64,000 nucleotides of DNA from an uncultured Caulobacterales bacterium (GTDB lineage Bacteria; Pseudomonadota; Alphaproteobacteria; Caulobacterales; Maricaulaceae): the NCBI GenBank assembly GCA_937929915.1, contig CALFUN010000008.1, positions 124,001 to 188,000 on the forward strand, written 5' to 3'. Below the pieces are notes generated by a model. It searched no databases. It was not told the DNA's origin and saw only the letters and a list, made by a program, of their open reading frames with translations. This document shows positions 16,907 to 24,976 of this stretch, in pieces. Within the stretch, counting starts at the first letter, position 1. Each line of letters starts with the position of its first letter. The position numbers were made by a program, and so were the translations under genes.

Positions 16907-18119
16907 TTGGGAATTGCTTGCCAGAGACGATCAAATTGACTTTAATCTACCCGTACAGGATTGGCGCATATGGCTTTTAATGGGCGGGCGCGGGAGCGGT
17001 AAAACCAGAGCTGGAGCTGAATGGATTCGGGCGCAAGTTGCGGATAAATCTTGCCGTCACATTGCTTTGGTCGCGCCGAGCTTATCGGATGCGCGTGAAG
17101 TCATGCTGGAGGGCGAGAGCGGTTTGCTCAATATTGGCTTTCCTTCTGAGCGTCCCAAATTTATATCTTCGCGGCGACGCCTTGAATGGCCCAACGGGGC
17201 AATAGGACATATTTTCTCCGCCGAAGATCCAGATAGCTTGCGCGGCCCGCAATTTGATGCGGCTTGGGCCGATGAGTTTTGTGCCTGGAATTATCCAGAG
17301 GATACTTTATCAAATTTACGGTTTGGTTTACGCCTTGGCTGTGAAACGCGGCTTGTTGTGACCACAACGCCGCGGCCAATAGCGGCGCTTAAGTCTCTTA
17401 TGATACTGCCGAAAATAGTTATATCTCGCGCCAAGACATATGATAACGCCGCGCATCTTGCGCCCAGCTTTTTGGAAGCGATAGACGCCAGTTATGGCGG
17501 TACACAATTAGGCCGTCAAGAATTAGATGGCGATCTAATCACAGATCACGCTGGCGCTTTGTGGACACGGGCGCTGATTGAAACATGCCGCTGCAATGAG
17601 CTGCCAAACATAGACCGTGTGATTATTGCCGTTGACCCGCCCGCCAGTTCGGGGCCAAAGGCGGATCGGTGCGGTTTGGTTGTTGCAGGTCTTGCAGGAG
17701 ATGGAAAAAATAGCTGCGTTTATATTCTTCAAGATGCCTCTGTGCAGGGCTTAACACCAGAAGGCTGGGCGCGGCGCAGTGTGGCGCTTTACCATGAATG
17801 GAAGGCCGATTGCCTCTTAGCAGAAGTCAATCAAGGGGGCGAAATGGTCAAAACGATTTTGCATCAATGCGATCCAAATGTACCCGTCAGAACCGTGCAT
17901 GCTAGCCGTGGTAAAACAGCGCGCGCAGAACCGGTTGCGGCGCTCTATGAGCAAGGGCGCGTGTTTCATATGGGCCGATTTGATGCGCTCGAAGATGAAA
18001 TGGTGTTGATGGGGTCTGCTGCGATGAAACATAGTCCAGACCGCGTGGATGCCTTGGTTTGGGCCGTGCATGAGCTTATCTTGAAAAATAGACCTATCCC
18101 TCGTGTCAGGCAGGTTTAA
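16872..18119 (+). CDS. terL: GTA large terminase (g2-like)
   Basis: The ATPase/nuclease of the DNA-packaging motor. The frame is open further upstream, inside terS; starts at 16872 (MAGNDLIG, 415 residues) or 16896 (MSHDWELL) are both plausible and neither has a strong ribosome-binding site. Walker A is LLMGGRGSGKTRAGAEW (about residue 36-52), Walker B is FDAAWADEFCAWNY, and the RNase-H-like nuclease domain begins at VIIAVDPPASSGPKADRCGL (about 250). All catalytic elements look intact. The gene overlaps terS by 35 bases. Confidence 0.92.
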   Translation: MAGNDLIGMSHDWELLARDDQIDFNLPVQDWRIWLLMGGRGSGKTRAGAEWIRAQVADKSCRHIALVAPSLSDAREVMLEGESGLLNIGFPSERPKFISSRRRLEWPNGAIGHIFSAEDPDSLRGPQFDAAWADEFCAWNYPEDTLSNLRFGLRLGCETRLVVTTTPRPIAALKSLMILPKIVISRAKTYDNAAHLAPSFLEAIDASYGGTQLGRQELDGDLITDHAGALWTRALIETCRCNELPNIDRVIIAVDPPASSGPKADRCGLVVAGLAGDGKNSCVYILQDASVQGLTPEGWARRSVALYHEWKADCLLAEVNQGGEMVKTILHQCDPNVPVRTVHASRGKTARAEPVAALYEQGRVFHMGRFDALEDEMVLMGSAAMKHSPDRVDALVWAVHELILKNRPIPRVRQV

Positions 18120-18298
18120 GATAGGATTTCCTCGCTAACTTAAGCTGAAATAGCGCGCGGCGCAGCTGGCCATGATAACGGTCTGCTTTGCATATGTATA
18201 AGCGAATAGCCAAACTTACCATATAAGTATAAGTCTTTGTAACTTATAGTGGTTTAAGTAAAGTATTTGGACAAATTCCCGCCACAATTTGTTGGCAA

Positions 18299-18314
18299 TT
18301 AAGCTTCCATTAAC
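18299..18314 (+). promoter_or_regulatory. CtrA-like binding box inside the GTA cluster
   Basis: TTAA (18299-18302), seven bases, then TTAAC (18310-18314): an exact match to the CtrA consensus TTAA-N7-TTAAC. It lies 46 bases before the ATG of the 18361 gene, in the 241-base gap after terL. A TATATT at 18338-18343 could be a -10. CtrA is the cell-cycle master regulator of this bacterial group and is needed for GTA production in Rhodobacter; direct binding here is not shown. Confidence 0.6.
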
Positions 18315-18360
18315 GATAAGGCGTCATATTCCCACCTTATATTCTTTGTGGGAGAATTAA

Positions 18361-18798
18361 ATGGTTAAATCTGTGAAGTTTCGGAAAAAAGCAAAGCTCT
18401 CTGAAAAGCTAGAAACGACAGGGGCAGAAATCACGCAAGTCAAATTTGACCTCATACGCGAATTTATTTCATTGGCACGCCAAGAAAATGAAGCTGTTCA
18501 TTTGGATGATGCTTTGGCTGTATTATCTGCAATGACGCAATCTTTGTCTATGGAAAGCACTGTGCATGACCATGTCATATTACAAAGTGAGATTGCGGCG
18601 ACATTTTTGCGTATTGGCCGCAAAACTAATGACCAGAAAATATTGGTAAAAGCCAAACACGCGCATCGTTCTGCCATTACATTGGCGTCGATTTCAGGCA
18701 ATGATGCTTTGCGAGAAGAACTCCGAAAGAATTACCGTTTTACTTTAAGTTTGCTAGGTGACAAACCGAAAAACGTGTCCTTGTTTAAGGTCGCTTAA
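18361..18798 (+). CDS. Uncharacterised helical protein inserted in the GTA cluster
   Basis: 145 residues, not recognised. GGGAGAATTAA precedes the ATG. The N-terminus is very basic (VKFRKKAKLSEK); the rest is predicted all-helical. Residues about 80-130, with ILQSEIAATFLRIGRKTN and AKHAHRSAITLASISGND, resemble a degenerate TPR helix pair. No signal peptide, membrane helix or catalytic motif. It lies between terL and portal, where RcGTA has no gene, and has its own leader with a CtrA-like box. Gaps of 241 and 141 bases set it apart from the otherwise overlapping cluster, so it may be a separately regulated insertion. Confidence 0.75.
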   Translation: MVKSVKFRKKAKLSEKLETTGAEITQVKFDLIREFISLARQENEAVHLDDALAVLSAMTQSLSMESTVHDHVILQSEIAATFLRIGRKTNDQKILVKAKHAHRSAITLASISGNDALREELRKNYRFTLSLLGDKPKNVSLFKVA

Positions 18799-18887
18799 AA
18801 GCTTTAAAAAACAATATCTTTATAGATAATCCTACGGATTAATCCGCACCATGCTGGTTTGACCCTATAAACAGCTTATCGACATAA

Positions 18888-18907
18888 TTGAGACATAAAA
18901 TTCTCAA
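18888..18907 (+). repeat. Inverted repeat before the portal gene
   Basis: TTGAGA (18888-18893) and TCTCAA (18902-18907) with an 8-base centre, 32 bases before the portal ATG. It could be an operator or a weak hairpin; no T run follows. Confidence 0.35.
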
Positions 18908-18939
18908 CTGTCTACACGCTTTTATCAGGACAGCCTTTC

Positions 18940-20136
18940 ATGAAAAATCCATTTCGCAGTCATAAGACTGCCGCTTCGAGCGTGTCTGAATTTGCACCCG
19001 AGACAAAAATGGCCGCGCAGCCATTAATCGCCTTGCAGCTTGGCGGCAATGGTGCGCATTGGACACCACGTGAGTTTTCAGCGCTTTGCCGAGAGGGCTA
19101 TGCGCGTAACCCTGTGGCGTATCGATGTGTTAGGATGATTTCAGAAGCGGCGGCTTCTGTTCCGTTTCAAACGCGGCGTGCGGGGCAATCTTTAGCTGAT
19201 GATCCTGCCGCGCGGTTTTTAACCCGTAGTCATCCGCAGCAATCCGCAACGGAAATGATGGAAGCCTTTTACGGCTATCTACAAGTGGGCGGCAATGCTT
19301 ATCTTGAGGCTGTCCTGAGCAGCGGCGTCCCGATTTCCATGCAATCGCTTCGGCCTAATCAAATGAAAATCGCTCTAGACAAATCAGGGCGGGTTCTTGG
19401 TTGGGACTTTGAAAATGGCCGTCAGAAGCGACGCTATAATCGTGAGATTGCTACGGGGCGATGTGCGGTGCATCATATGCGTTTGTTTAATCCATCGGAT
19501 GATTGTTATGGCTTATCCCCGCTTGAAGCGGCGGCGCAGGCGGTGGATTTACATAATCAAGGCGGACAATGGGCGAAGGCTTTATTAGATAATTCAGCCC
19601 GCCCGAGCGGTGCGTTAATATATTCAGGCGGGCAGGGTGAGCGCTTAACGGATGAGCAATTTGACCGACTGAAATCTGAACTGGAAGGGGATTTTTCAGG
19701 CCCGCGCCATGCTGGACGACCTATGGTACTGGAGGGCGGTTTAGATTGGAAATCTATGAGTATGTCGCCATCTGATATGGATTTCACACAAACTCGCCGC
19801 GAAGCTGCGCGAGATATTGCCCTGGCTTTTGGTGTCCCGCCAATGCTCTTGGGTATTCCTGGTGATAATAGCTACGCCAATTATAAAGAGGCAAATCAAG
19901 CCTTTTGGCGGCAGACAATTATTCCGCTTGTGCGCAAAACAGCGCGCGGTCTTGAAGGGTGGTTACAGCCTTTCTTCGGGGATGATTTGCAAATTCATGC
20001 AAACCTAGATGATGTTCCTGCGATGGCCGAAGAACGCGCAACGCTCTGGCGTAGATTGTCAGAGGCTCGCTTTATCTCGGATGATGAGCGTCGCCATATG
20101 GCAGGATTAAGCCTCGGCGCTCAAGAGGCGAGATAA
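18940..20136 (+). CDS. GTA portal protein (g3-like, HK97 family)
   Basis: A 398-residue HK97-type portal. Typical elements are YARNPVAYRCVRMISEAAAS near residue 55, the YGYLQVGGNAYLE stretch near 110, the YGLSPLEAAAQAVDLHNQG helix near 190, and DFTQTRREAARDIALAFGVP with PPMLLGIPGDNSYANYKEAN near 290-325. It forms the dodecameric ring through which DNA enters the head. The start is supported by AGGACAG about 12 bases upstream. It overlaps the next gene by one base. Confidence 0.94.
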   Translation: MKNPFRSHKTAASSVSEFAPETKMAAQPLIALQLGGNGAHWTPREFSALCREGYARNPVAYRCVRMISEAAASVPFQTRRAGQSLADDPAARFLTRSHPQQSATEMMEAFYGYLQVGGNAYLEAVLSSGVPISMQSLRPNQMKIALDKSGRVLGWDFENGRQKRRYNREIATGRCAVHHMRLFNPSDDCYGLSPLEAAAQAVDLHNQGGQWAKALLDNSARPSGALIYSGGQGERLTDEQFDRLKSELEGDFSGPRHAGRPMVLEGGLDWKSMSMSPSDMDFTQTRREAARDIALAFGVPPMLLGIPGDNSYANYKEANQAFWRQTIIPLVRKTARGLEGWLQPFFGDDLQIHANLDDVPAMAEERATLWRRLSEARFISDDERRHMAGLSLGAQEAR

Positions 20137-20381
20137 TGGCAGAGCGTAATACATCATTTGACCGAACAATAACATTAGGCCTTGTGGTTACAGTCATGCT
20201 GCAAACGGCGGGTGCGTTAGTCTGGGTTGGGGCGACCGAGGCACGGCTGAATACGCTTGAAACGCAAATGGCCTTGACCCCAGCTGTGGCTGAACGTCTG
20301 GCACGTTTGGAAGGACAATCCATTGTCATGGCTCAAAGCCTGTCGCGCATTGAGCGCCGCTTAATGCAGCCCGAGAAATAA
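20136..20381 (+). CDS. Small GTA membrane protein (g3.5-like)
   Basis: 81 residues with one N-terminal helix (about 12-31, GLVVTVMLQTAGALVWVGAT) and a C-terminal coiled-coil segment (TEARLNTLETQ, AERLARLEGQ). A small membrane ORF at this place is known in RcGTA (g3.5), function unclear. TAATG overlap with the portal gene supports it as real. Confidence 0.75.
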   Translation: MAERNTSFDRTITLGLVVTVMLQTAGALVWVGATEARLNTLETQMALTPAVAERLARLEGQSIVMAQSLSRIERRLMQPEK

Positions 20382-20416
20382 ACCTTACAGCGGGCCGCTT
20401 AAACTAGGATTTAATT

Positions 20417-20896
20417 ATGACAACTTTTAATGACGCTGATCTACGGATTAGCGGTTATGCGAGCCTGTTTGGTCAAACCGATCTTGGCGGAGATAGTATC
20501 AAAGCTGGCGCTTTTGCAGCCAGTATTTTACAGCTCGAAAATGGCCGACTGCCAATGTTGTTTGGACATAAAATAGCCAATCCGATTGGTGTGTGGGACC
20601 GCATCATTGAAGACCGTACAGGCTTGTTTGTTTCGGGCCGAGTTATTGCAGGGACTATACAGGCAGATCGCACAATTCGCCTCATTCGGGAAGGCGCGGT
20701 TGACGGCTTATCCATTGGGTATCGTGTCCGCCGTAAAGCCTCCCATCCGCAAGGCCGTATATTAACAGAACTCGATCTTTGGGAGGTCTCTGTCGTTGCC
20801 TTCCCGATGCAGCGCACAGCGCGGATCACTCAAATAGACGACACCCCAAATCAAATATCGACATCACACCCGCAATTACAAAGGAGTATAGCGTGA
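20417..20896 (+). CDS. GTA prohead protease (g4-like, HK97 family U35)
   Basis: A 159-residue serine protease that removes the scaffold-like N-terminal part of the capsid protein during head maturation. It begins with the typical DLRISGYASLFGQTDLGGD. The catalytic His is in MLFGHKIANPIGVWDRI (about residue 51) and the Ser in GAVDGLSIGYRVR (about 100), matching the HK97 His/Ser arrangement. The stop overlaps the GTG start of the capsid gene (GTGA). Confidence 0.92.
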   Translation: MTTFNDADLRISGYASLFGQTDLGGDSIKAGAFAASILQLENGRLPMLFGHKIANPIGVWDRIIEDRTGLFVSGRVIAGTIQADRTIRLIREGAVDGLSIGYRVRRKASHPQGRILTELDLWEVSVVAFPMQRTARITQIDDTPNQISTSHPQLQRSIA

Positions 20897-22116
20897 GTCA
20901 CATCCCAAAAATTGAAACCAAAATGGGGCCAAGCGACCTAAAAACCGCTCAGGCTGATTTTGCCTCTACATTCGCCGCGTTTAAGGACGCTAATGATCAA
21001 CGCCTTGCTGAAATTGAAAAAAAAGCATCTAGCGACACCTTGCTAGATGATAAAGTTTCGCGATTAAATGCTGCCTTGGATAGCCAATCTAAACAGATTG
21101 AAAATCTGTCTGTATCCCTATCAGCGCCGAGCTACAGCCCAACTGTAAATCATGAGGCTAAATCGGCTTGGTCATCTTTTATCCGAACGGGTGATGCCTC
21201 TGCTTTAGTTTCTATTGAAGGCAAGGCCTTAAGCACATCCGATGCGGATGGCGGCTATATTGCCCCTATTGAAACAGAGAGCCGTATTGATGGTGTGTTG
21301 CGTGAGGCGTCTCCGATGCGCTGTATTGCGGCGGTTCGGTCTATTGGCACGTCAAGCTTTAAAAAACCTGTGAGCGCAACAGGCGCAGCCTCTGGCTGGG
21401 CAGGTGAGGTTGATACGCGTATTGAAACAGATGCCCCTCAGCTTGAGCTGCTCGATTTTCCGACAGGCGAGCTTTATGCAATGCCAGCAGCCACTCAGGC
21501 TTTGTTAGATGATGGCGTTGCCGATGTGGATCAATGGCTGGCAGAAGAAGTTCGCGATGTATTTGCAGCGCAAGAAACGGCGGCCTTTGTCAATGGCGAT
21601 GGTCTTAATAAACCACGCGGCTTCCTCTCTTATGTACAGGCTGCCAATGGCTCTCAAGCTTGGGGCGAAATTGGTACTGTGTCTACAGGTGTGGCGGGCG
21701 GCTTCGATATAGATGCGCCTGTTGATGCCATTTTAGATCTTATCTACGCACCTAAGTCACGCTACCGCGCAGGCGGCAGCTTTGTCATGAACCGGCGCAC
21801 CGTTAATGATGTGCGTAAGTTTAAAGATACGGACGGTAATTATATTTGGCAACCTTCAAGCAAAGCTGGTCAGCCGAGCACATTACTGGGCTATCCATTG
21901 GTTGAGATGGAAGACATGCCAGATGTAAGCGCTGGCGGGGCGGCAATCGCTTTTGGTGATTTTCGTCGCGGCTATCTCATTGTTGACCGCCAAGGTATTC
22001 GCGTTCTGCGCGATCCATATTCTGCCAAGCCATACGTGTTGTTCTACACAACAAAACGTGTTGGCGGGGGCGTGCAAGATTTTGACGCGATTAAAGTCTT
22101 GAAAACATCAGCATAA
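20893..22116 (+). CDS. GTA major capsid protein (g5-like, HK97 fold)
   Basis: The GTG at 20893 is chosen because AAGGAG lies 6 bases upstream and it overlaps the protease stop; a longer in-frame ORF starts inside the protease gene. It gives 407 residues. Residues about 15-95 form a coiled-coil delta domain that the protease should remove. The mature part starts near GKALSTSDADGGYIAP and shows the HK97 features GASGWAGEV-like and LLDFPTGELYAMPAATQALL, ending FYTTKRVGGGVQDFDAIKVL. It forms the head shell. Confidence 0.95.
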   Translation: MSHIPKIETKMGPSDLKTAQADFASTFAAFKDANDQRLAEIEKKASSDTLLDDKVSRLNAALDSQSKQIENLSVSLSAPSYSPTVNHEAKSAWSSFIRTGDASALVSIEGKALSTSDADGGYIAPIETESRIDGVLREASPMRCIAAVRSIGTSSFKKPVSATGAASGWAGEVDTRIETDAPQLELLDFPTGELYAMPAATQALLDDGVADVDQWLAEEVRDVFAAQETAAFVNGDGLNKPRGFLSYVQAANGSQAWGEIGTVSTGVAGGFDIDAPVDAILDLIYAPKSRYRAGGSFVMNRRTVNDVRKFKDTDGNYIWQPSSKAGQPSTLLGYPLVEMEDMPDVSAGGAAIAFGDFRRGYLIVDRQGIRVLRDPYSAKPYVLFYTTKRVGGGVQDFDAIKVLKTSA

Positions 22117-22151
22117 ACAAAGCCATTTTATTCAATGCCCAAACCCGCGTT

Positions 22152-22167
22152 AAACCCGCGCGGGTTT
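22152..22167 (+). terminator. Perfect palindromic hairpin after the capsid gene
   Basis: AAACCCGCGCGGGTTT is a perfect 16-base palindrome in the 87-base gap between capsid and connector genes, a GC-rich stem without a strong T run. It could act as an intrinsic attenuator or RNA-processing site, reducing tail-gene expression relative to capsid, and could be a target of GafZ-type antitermination. Confidence 0.5.
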
Positions 22168-22203
22168 GGTAACCCCCTGTGATAAGACCGTAAGAGAGGC
22201 ATA

Positions 22204-22746
22204 ATGATTAAAGATATAGACCCGCCCAATATAGAGCCTGTAAGCTTACAAAGTGCGAAAGCCTTTTTACGTGTGGATCATGACGGCGAAGATGAATTAA
22301 TTACGGATTTGATTAAAGCCGCTCGCATGCGAATTGAAAGCCATTTATCAATTAGCCTTATTACGCGTCGTCAATATTATGAAAAATCCGTGTCTGAGAC
22401 TGCGGGCTTATATATAAATCATTACCCAATAAAGCGCGTTATTGCCGTTGAGTCTATTTTCGCAGATGAAACACAACGCCTTCACCCGTCTGATTACTTG
22501 GTTAATCTTCATGCGCGTCCAGCAACATTACGATTATTATCAAGATCCAGCCAACAGGCTCAGGCTTTACGTGTTGAACTGGAAGCTGGGTTTGGAGCAA
22601 CCGTTGAGGATGTGCCTATGCCTATACGCCAGGCAATTATGCTACTGATTGCGCAAAGCTTTGAGCATCGCGGGGATGATGGTCCGCATGCAATGCCGAT
22701 GATGGTGGATGCATTGCTTATGCCTTATCGGGGCTTAAGATTATGA
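22204..22746 (+). CDS. GTA head-tail connector (g6-like, gp6 family)
   Basis: 180 residues. The first part matches the phage gp6-like head-tail connector family: IEPVSLQSAKAFLRVDHDGE, then DLIKAARMRIESHLSISLIT near residue 40. The later AIMLLIAQSFEHRGDDG helix is also typical. It forms the adaptor ring below the portal. AGAGAGG lies just upstream of the ATG. It overlaps the next gene by 4 bases. Confidence 0.88.
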   Translation: MIKDIDPPNIEPVSLQSAKAFLRVDHDGEDELITDLIKAARMRIESHLSISLITRRQYYEKSVSETAGLYINHYPIKRVIAVESIFADETQRLHPSDYLVNLHARPATLRLLSRSSQQAQALRVELEAGFGATVEDVPMPIRQAIMLLIAQSFEHRGDDGPHAMPMMVDALLMPYRGLRL

Positions 22747-23060
22747 TTGGCGATCTGCGCGTTCGCCTCGGGCTTTATGTCCCTTCCAAAGCTCCAGATG
22801 AATTGGGTGGTAACGCAACAAGCTGGGTGTTTTCCCGCTCGCTTTGGGCTGCGATAGAGCCGCGATCTTTAACGGAAAGGCAAGAAAATGGGCGGCTTGC
22901 TGTGACTCAGACTTACCGTGTTATTATTCGTTTCCAAAAGAGTTTCCCACAGCGCGCGAGGTTTATGTGGGGAGACCGCATCTTGCGGGTCATCGCCGCA
23001 TCAGACCCAGATACACGGCGTGAGCGGCTACATTTGATCTGCGAGGAGGAAAAACAATGA
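22743..23060 (+). CDS. GTA head-closure/stopper protein (g7-like)
   Basis: 105 residues of the SPP1 gp16-like head-tail adaptor family: GDLRVRLGLYVPSKAPDELG at the N-terminus, SLWAAIEPRSLTERQENGRL in the middle, TYRVIIRF and MWGDRILRVIAASDPD at the end. It closes the head after packaging. Overlaps both neighbours by 4 bases. Confidence 0.88.
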   Translation: MIGDLRVRLGLYVPSKAPDELGGNATSWVFSRSLWAAIEPRSLTERQENGRLAVTQTYRVIIRFQKSFPQRARFMWGDRILRVIAASDPDTRRERLHLICEEEKQ

Positions 23061-23497
23061 GCTTATCTTTAACGCGTAATGCAGAGGACCTAGCCAAAGC
23101 TGTCCATGCGGCTCTGTCTGCCAATGCGCATATGCAATTAATTCTAGGGGATCCGCCGAGGCTTTATGATAGCGCGCCCGAAGACCCTGTTTTTCCGTAT
23201 TTGACATATGGCCCGATGCGCTCTGTTGATATTGGCGCAGATGAAACGGAGCTTATTTCGCATCAAATGACGCTGCATATCTGGTCACGTTATGAAGGTC
23301 GTGCAGAAGTTTTTGCTAGCTTAAATTATATAGCAGATGCGCTGAATGTAACAGCCCTAAACCAAAATGATGCTGTGTCGATTATCAATGTGAATCCAAT
23401 TTATGTGGATGTCTTGCGGGCCGCTGATGGGCGCACAATGCACGGACTTTTGCGTATGTCTTTTTCCACTCAAACGACTTTAAGGGAGGCTGTATGA
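23057..23497 (+). CDS. GTA tail terminator, DUF3168 (g8-like)
   Basis: 146 residues with the DUF3168 pattern: AVHAALSANAHMQLILGDPP, then the PVFPYLTYGPM and HQMTLHIWSRYEG segments, and HGLLRMSFSTQT at the end. The DUF3168 protein sits at the head-tail junction and ends the tail tube. ATGA overlaps on both sides. Confidence 0.9.
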   Translation: MSLSLTRNAEDLAKAVHAALSANAHMQLILGDPPRLYDSAPEDPVFPYLTYGPMRSVDIGADETELISHQMTLHIWSRYEGRAEVFASLNYIADALNVTALNQNDAVSIINVNPIYVDVLRAADGRTMHGLLRMSFSTQTTLREAV

Positions 23498-23904
23498 CGG
23501 CCCAACGCGGCAGCGATATGTTGCTTAAAATAAAAAATGATACAGGAGACTATGTCACAATAGCAGGGCTGCGGACGAAGTCCTTACGTTTGAATGCGCG
23601 TCCTGTAGATGTAACGGATACGGCGTCAGTTGGCGGCTGGAAAGAGCTGCTGCCTGGCGCGGGTATTCGCTCTGCTGAAATTAGCGGTAGCGGTGTGTTT
23701 CGGGATGCAAGTTCTGATGCGATTGCGCGGCAAAGTTTTTTTGAGCAAAGCGCGCAGGATTATCAATTTATCATTCCTGACTTCGGGCAAATCACAGGCC
23801 CGTTTCTGTTAAGTAATCTAACATATGGCGGAACATATCAGGGCGAAGCGACATTTGAATTAACCCTTGTTAGTGCTGGCGCGCCAGATTTTACGGCGCT
23901 TTAA
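23494..23904 (+). CDS. GTA major tail tube protein (g9-like, TP901-1 family)
   Basis: 136 residues. It begins QRGSDMLLKIKNDTGDYVTI and contains RTKSLRLNARPVDVTDTASV, GIRSAEISGSGVFRD and YGGTYQGEATFELTLVSAGA, the standard pattern of GTA/TP901-1 major tail proteins. It polymerises into the tail tube. Overlaps the previous gene by 4 bases and the next by one. Confidence 0.93.
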   Translation: MTAQRGSDMLLKIKNDTGDYVTIAGLRTKSLRLNARPVDVTDTASVGGWKELLPGAGIRSAEISGSGVFRDASSDAIARQSFFEQSAQDYQFIIPDFGQITGPFLLSNLTYGGTYQGEATFELTLVSAGAPDFTAL

Positions 23905-24221
23905 TGTCTTACCAGATTGGTACGGAATCCATTACAATCGTAAACCAAAATTATAATTTGCAATTAACGATGGGGGCATTAGCTGAAATCTCCGTCCGAT
24001 TTAGAGCTTCGGGGCCGATAGAGCTCGCGGCGCGATTACGCCGCATGACTATATCGGATGCCCGAGAGCTGCTAGCCTGCCTTTTGCGTCCCTCTCTCCC
24101 CCGATATGCCCCTCGGTTGGATGCAGGCAGGTTAGCCGCTCAAATTTCTAATGATGATGTGCAAAAGGCTTTACCAAAAATGTGCCGTATCATTGAACAA
24201 GCCTTTGAGGGGCAATCATGA
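23904..24221 (+). CDS. GTA tail protein g10-like (tail chaperone-type)
   Basis: 105 residues of the GTA-specific g10 family: a short beta part, then LQLTMGALAEISVRFRASGP with IELAARLRRMTISDARELLA helices. Position between tail tube and tape measure suggests a tail-assembly chaperone. ATGA overlap with the next gene. Confidence 0.85.
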   Translation: MSYQIGTESITIVNQNYNLQLTMGALAEISVRFRASGPIELAARLRRMTISDARELLACLLRPSLPRYAPRLDAGRLAAQISNDDVQKALPKMCRIIEQAFEGQS

Positions 24222-24481
24222 GCGATGCAGGGACAGGGCCAAGGCCAGGGCCAGGGTCAGAGCCAGTTTCCAAGCCAGAGAGCAATCAAGATTGGCCTTT
24301 TGATACATGGCTGCGATTGGCTGTTTTACATATGCATATGTCGCCGCAGGATTTTTGGAATATCAGCGTTCGAGATTGGTTTGCGTTGTGTCATCGACAA
24401 GAGGCAAAGCAATTCTCGCAAATAAATCTTGCCAAGCTCATGCAAGATTTTCCTGATTCAAGTGCTGAAAATATCAGCTGA
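24218..24481 (+). CDS. GTA tail assembly chaperone-like protein with repeat linker (g10.1-like)
   Basis: 87 residues. The C-terminal part WPFDTWLRLAVLHMHMSPQD followed by FWNISVRDWFAL is the short phage tail assembly chaperone motif found after g10 in GTAs. The N-terminal 25 residues are unusual: a GPRPGPGSEP linker encoded by a hexanucleotide repeat (24228-24266). Overlaps g10 by 4 bases. Confidence 0.78.
   Translation: MSDAGTGPRPGPGSEPVSKPESNQDWPFDTWLRLAVLHMHMSPQDFWNISVRDWFALCHRQEAKQFSQINLAKLMQDFPDSSAENIS
24228..24266 (+). repeat. Imperfect CAGGGC hexanucleotide repeat in the g10.1-like gene
   Basis: Six in-frame hexamers (CAGGGA, CAGGGC, CAAGGC, CAGGGC, CAGGGT, CAGAGC) plus CAG, starting 10 bases after the ATG. 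Each unit adds two residues, so gain or loss keeps the frame and only changes linker length. Confidence 0.8.
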
Positions 24482-24497
24482 ATAGAAAGATATAAAA

Positions 24498-24920
24498 ATG
24501 GATGATCTGAATAATTCCGCAAGTGCTTTAGAAAATTTCGCTAATAATGGCGGCGTTCAAGGGGCTGAAAATGTTGCAAGAGCTTTTGAACTTGCGGGTG
24601 ATAGAATCTCTAATGCGTTAACGCGGGCTGCGAAAACAGGTGAGTTTTCATTTAACTCACTTGCAGAAAGTGTGGCCCGTGATTTAGCGAAACTCGCTGT
24701 TGATCAATTTATTACAGGACCGCTTGAGCAGCTTGTTGGAGGTATAGGCGGGGCATTATCTGGCGCGCTTGGCGGTGCGATTACGGGCGGCGGTAATAAA
24801 TCATCTGTGACTGTGAACATGAATGTATCTGGAAATGCAGCTTCAGGATTTAAAAACTCGCAAGGGCAAGTGGCGTCTAAATTGGCGCAAGCCGTGCAGC
24901 GTGGCCAATCACGTATTTAA
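24498..24920 (+). CDS. GTA tape measure protein, very short (g11-like)
   Basis: 140 residues. The pattern fits the GTA/lambda-type tape-measure end: helices with RISNALTRAAKTGEFSFNSL and AESVARDLAKLAVDQFI, then a Gly/Ala-rich hydrophobic stretch GGIGGALSGALGGAITGGG, and a C-terminal VTVNMNVSGNAASGF segment with LAQAVQRGQSRI. Tape measures set tail length; that of RcGTA is about 219 residues, so this one is short even for a GTA. No frameshift or upstream extension is evident: the previous gene stops 16 bases before the ATG. Confidence 0.82.
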   Translation: MDDLNNSASALENFANNGGVQGAENVARAFELAGDRISNALTRAAKTGEFSFNSLAESVARDLAKLAVDQFITGPLEQLVGGIGGALSGALGGAITGGGNKSSVTVNMNVSGNAASGFKNSQGQVASKLAQAVQRGQSRI

Positions 24921-24976
24921 TTCAAATAATTAAATTATTTTATTTCACTATTCGTCTCTTATTTAGGTAAAATTCT

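Noticed and set aside
24225-24425. A 66-residue Gly-Gln repeat protein in the overlapping frame of g10.1
   Set aside because: It is a frame shadow of the hexanucleotide repeat; the g10.1 frame carries the chaperone motif and the ATGA coupling.
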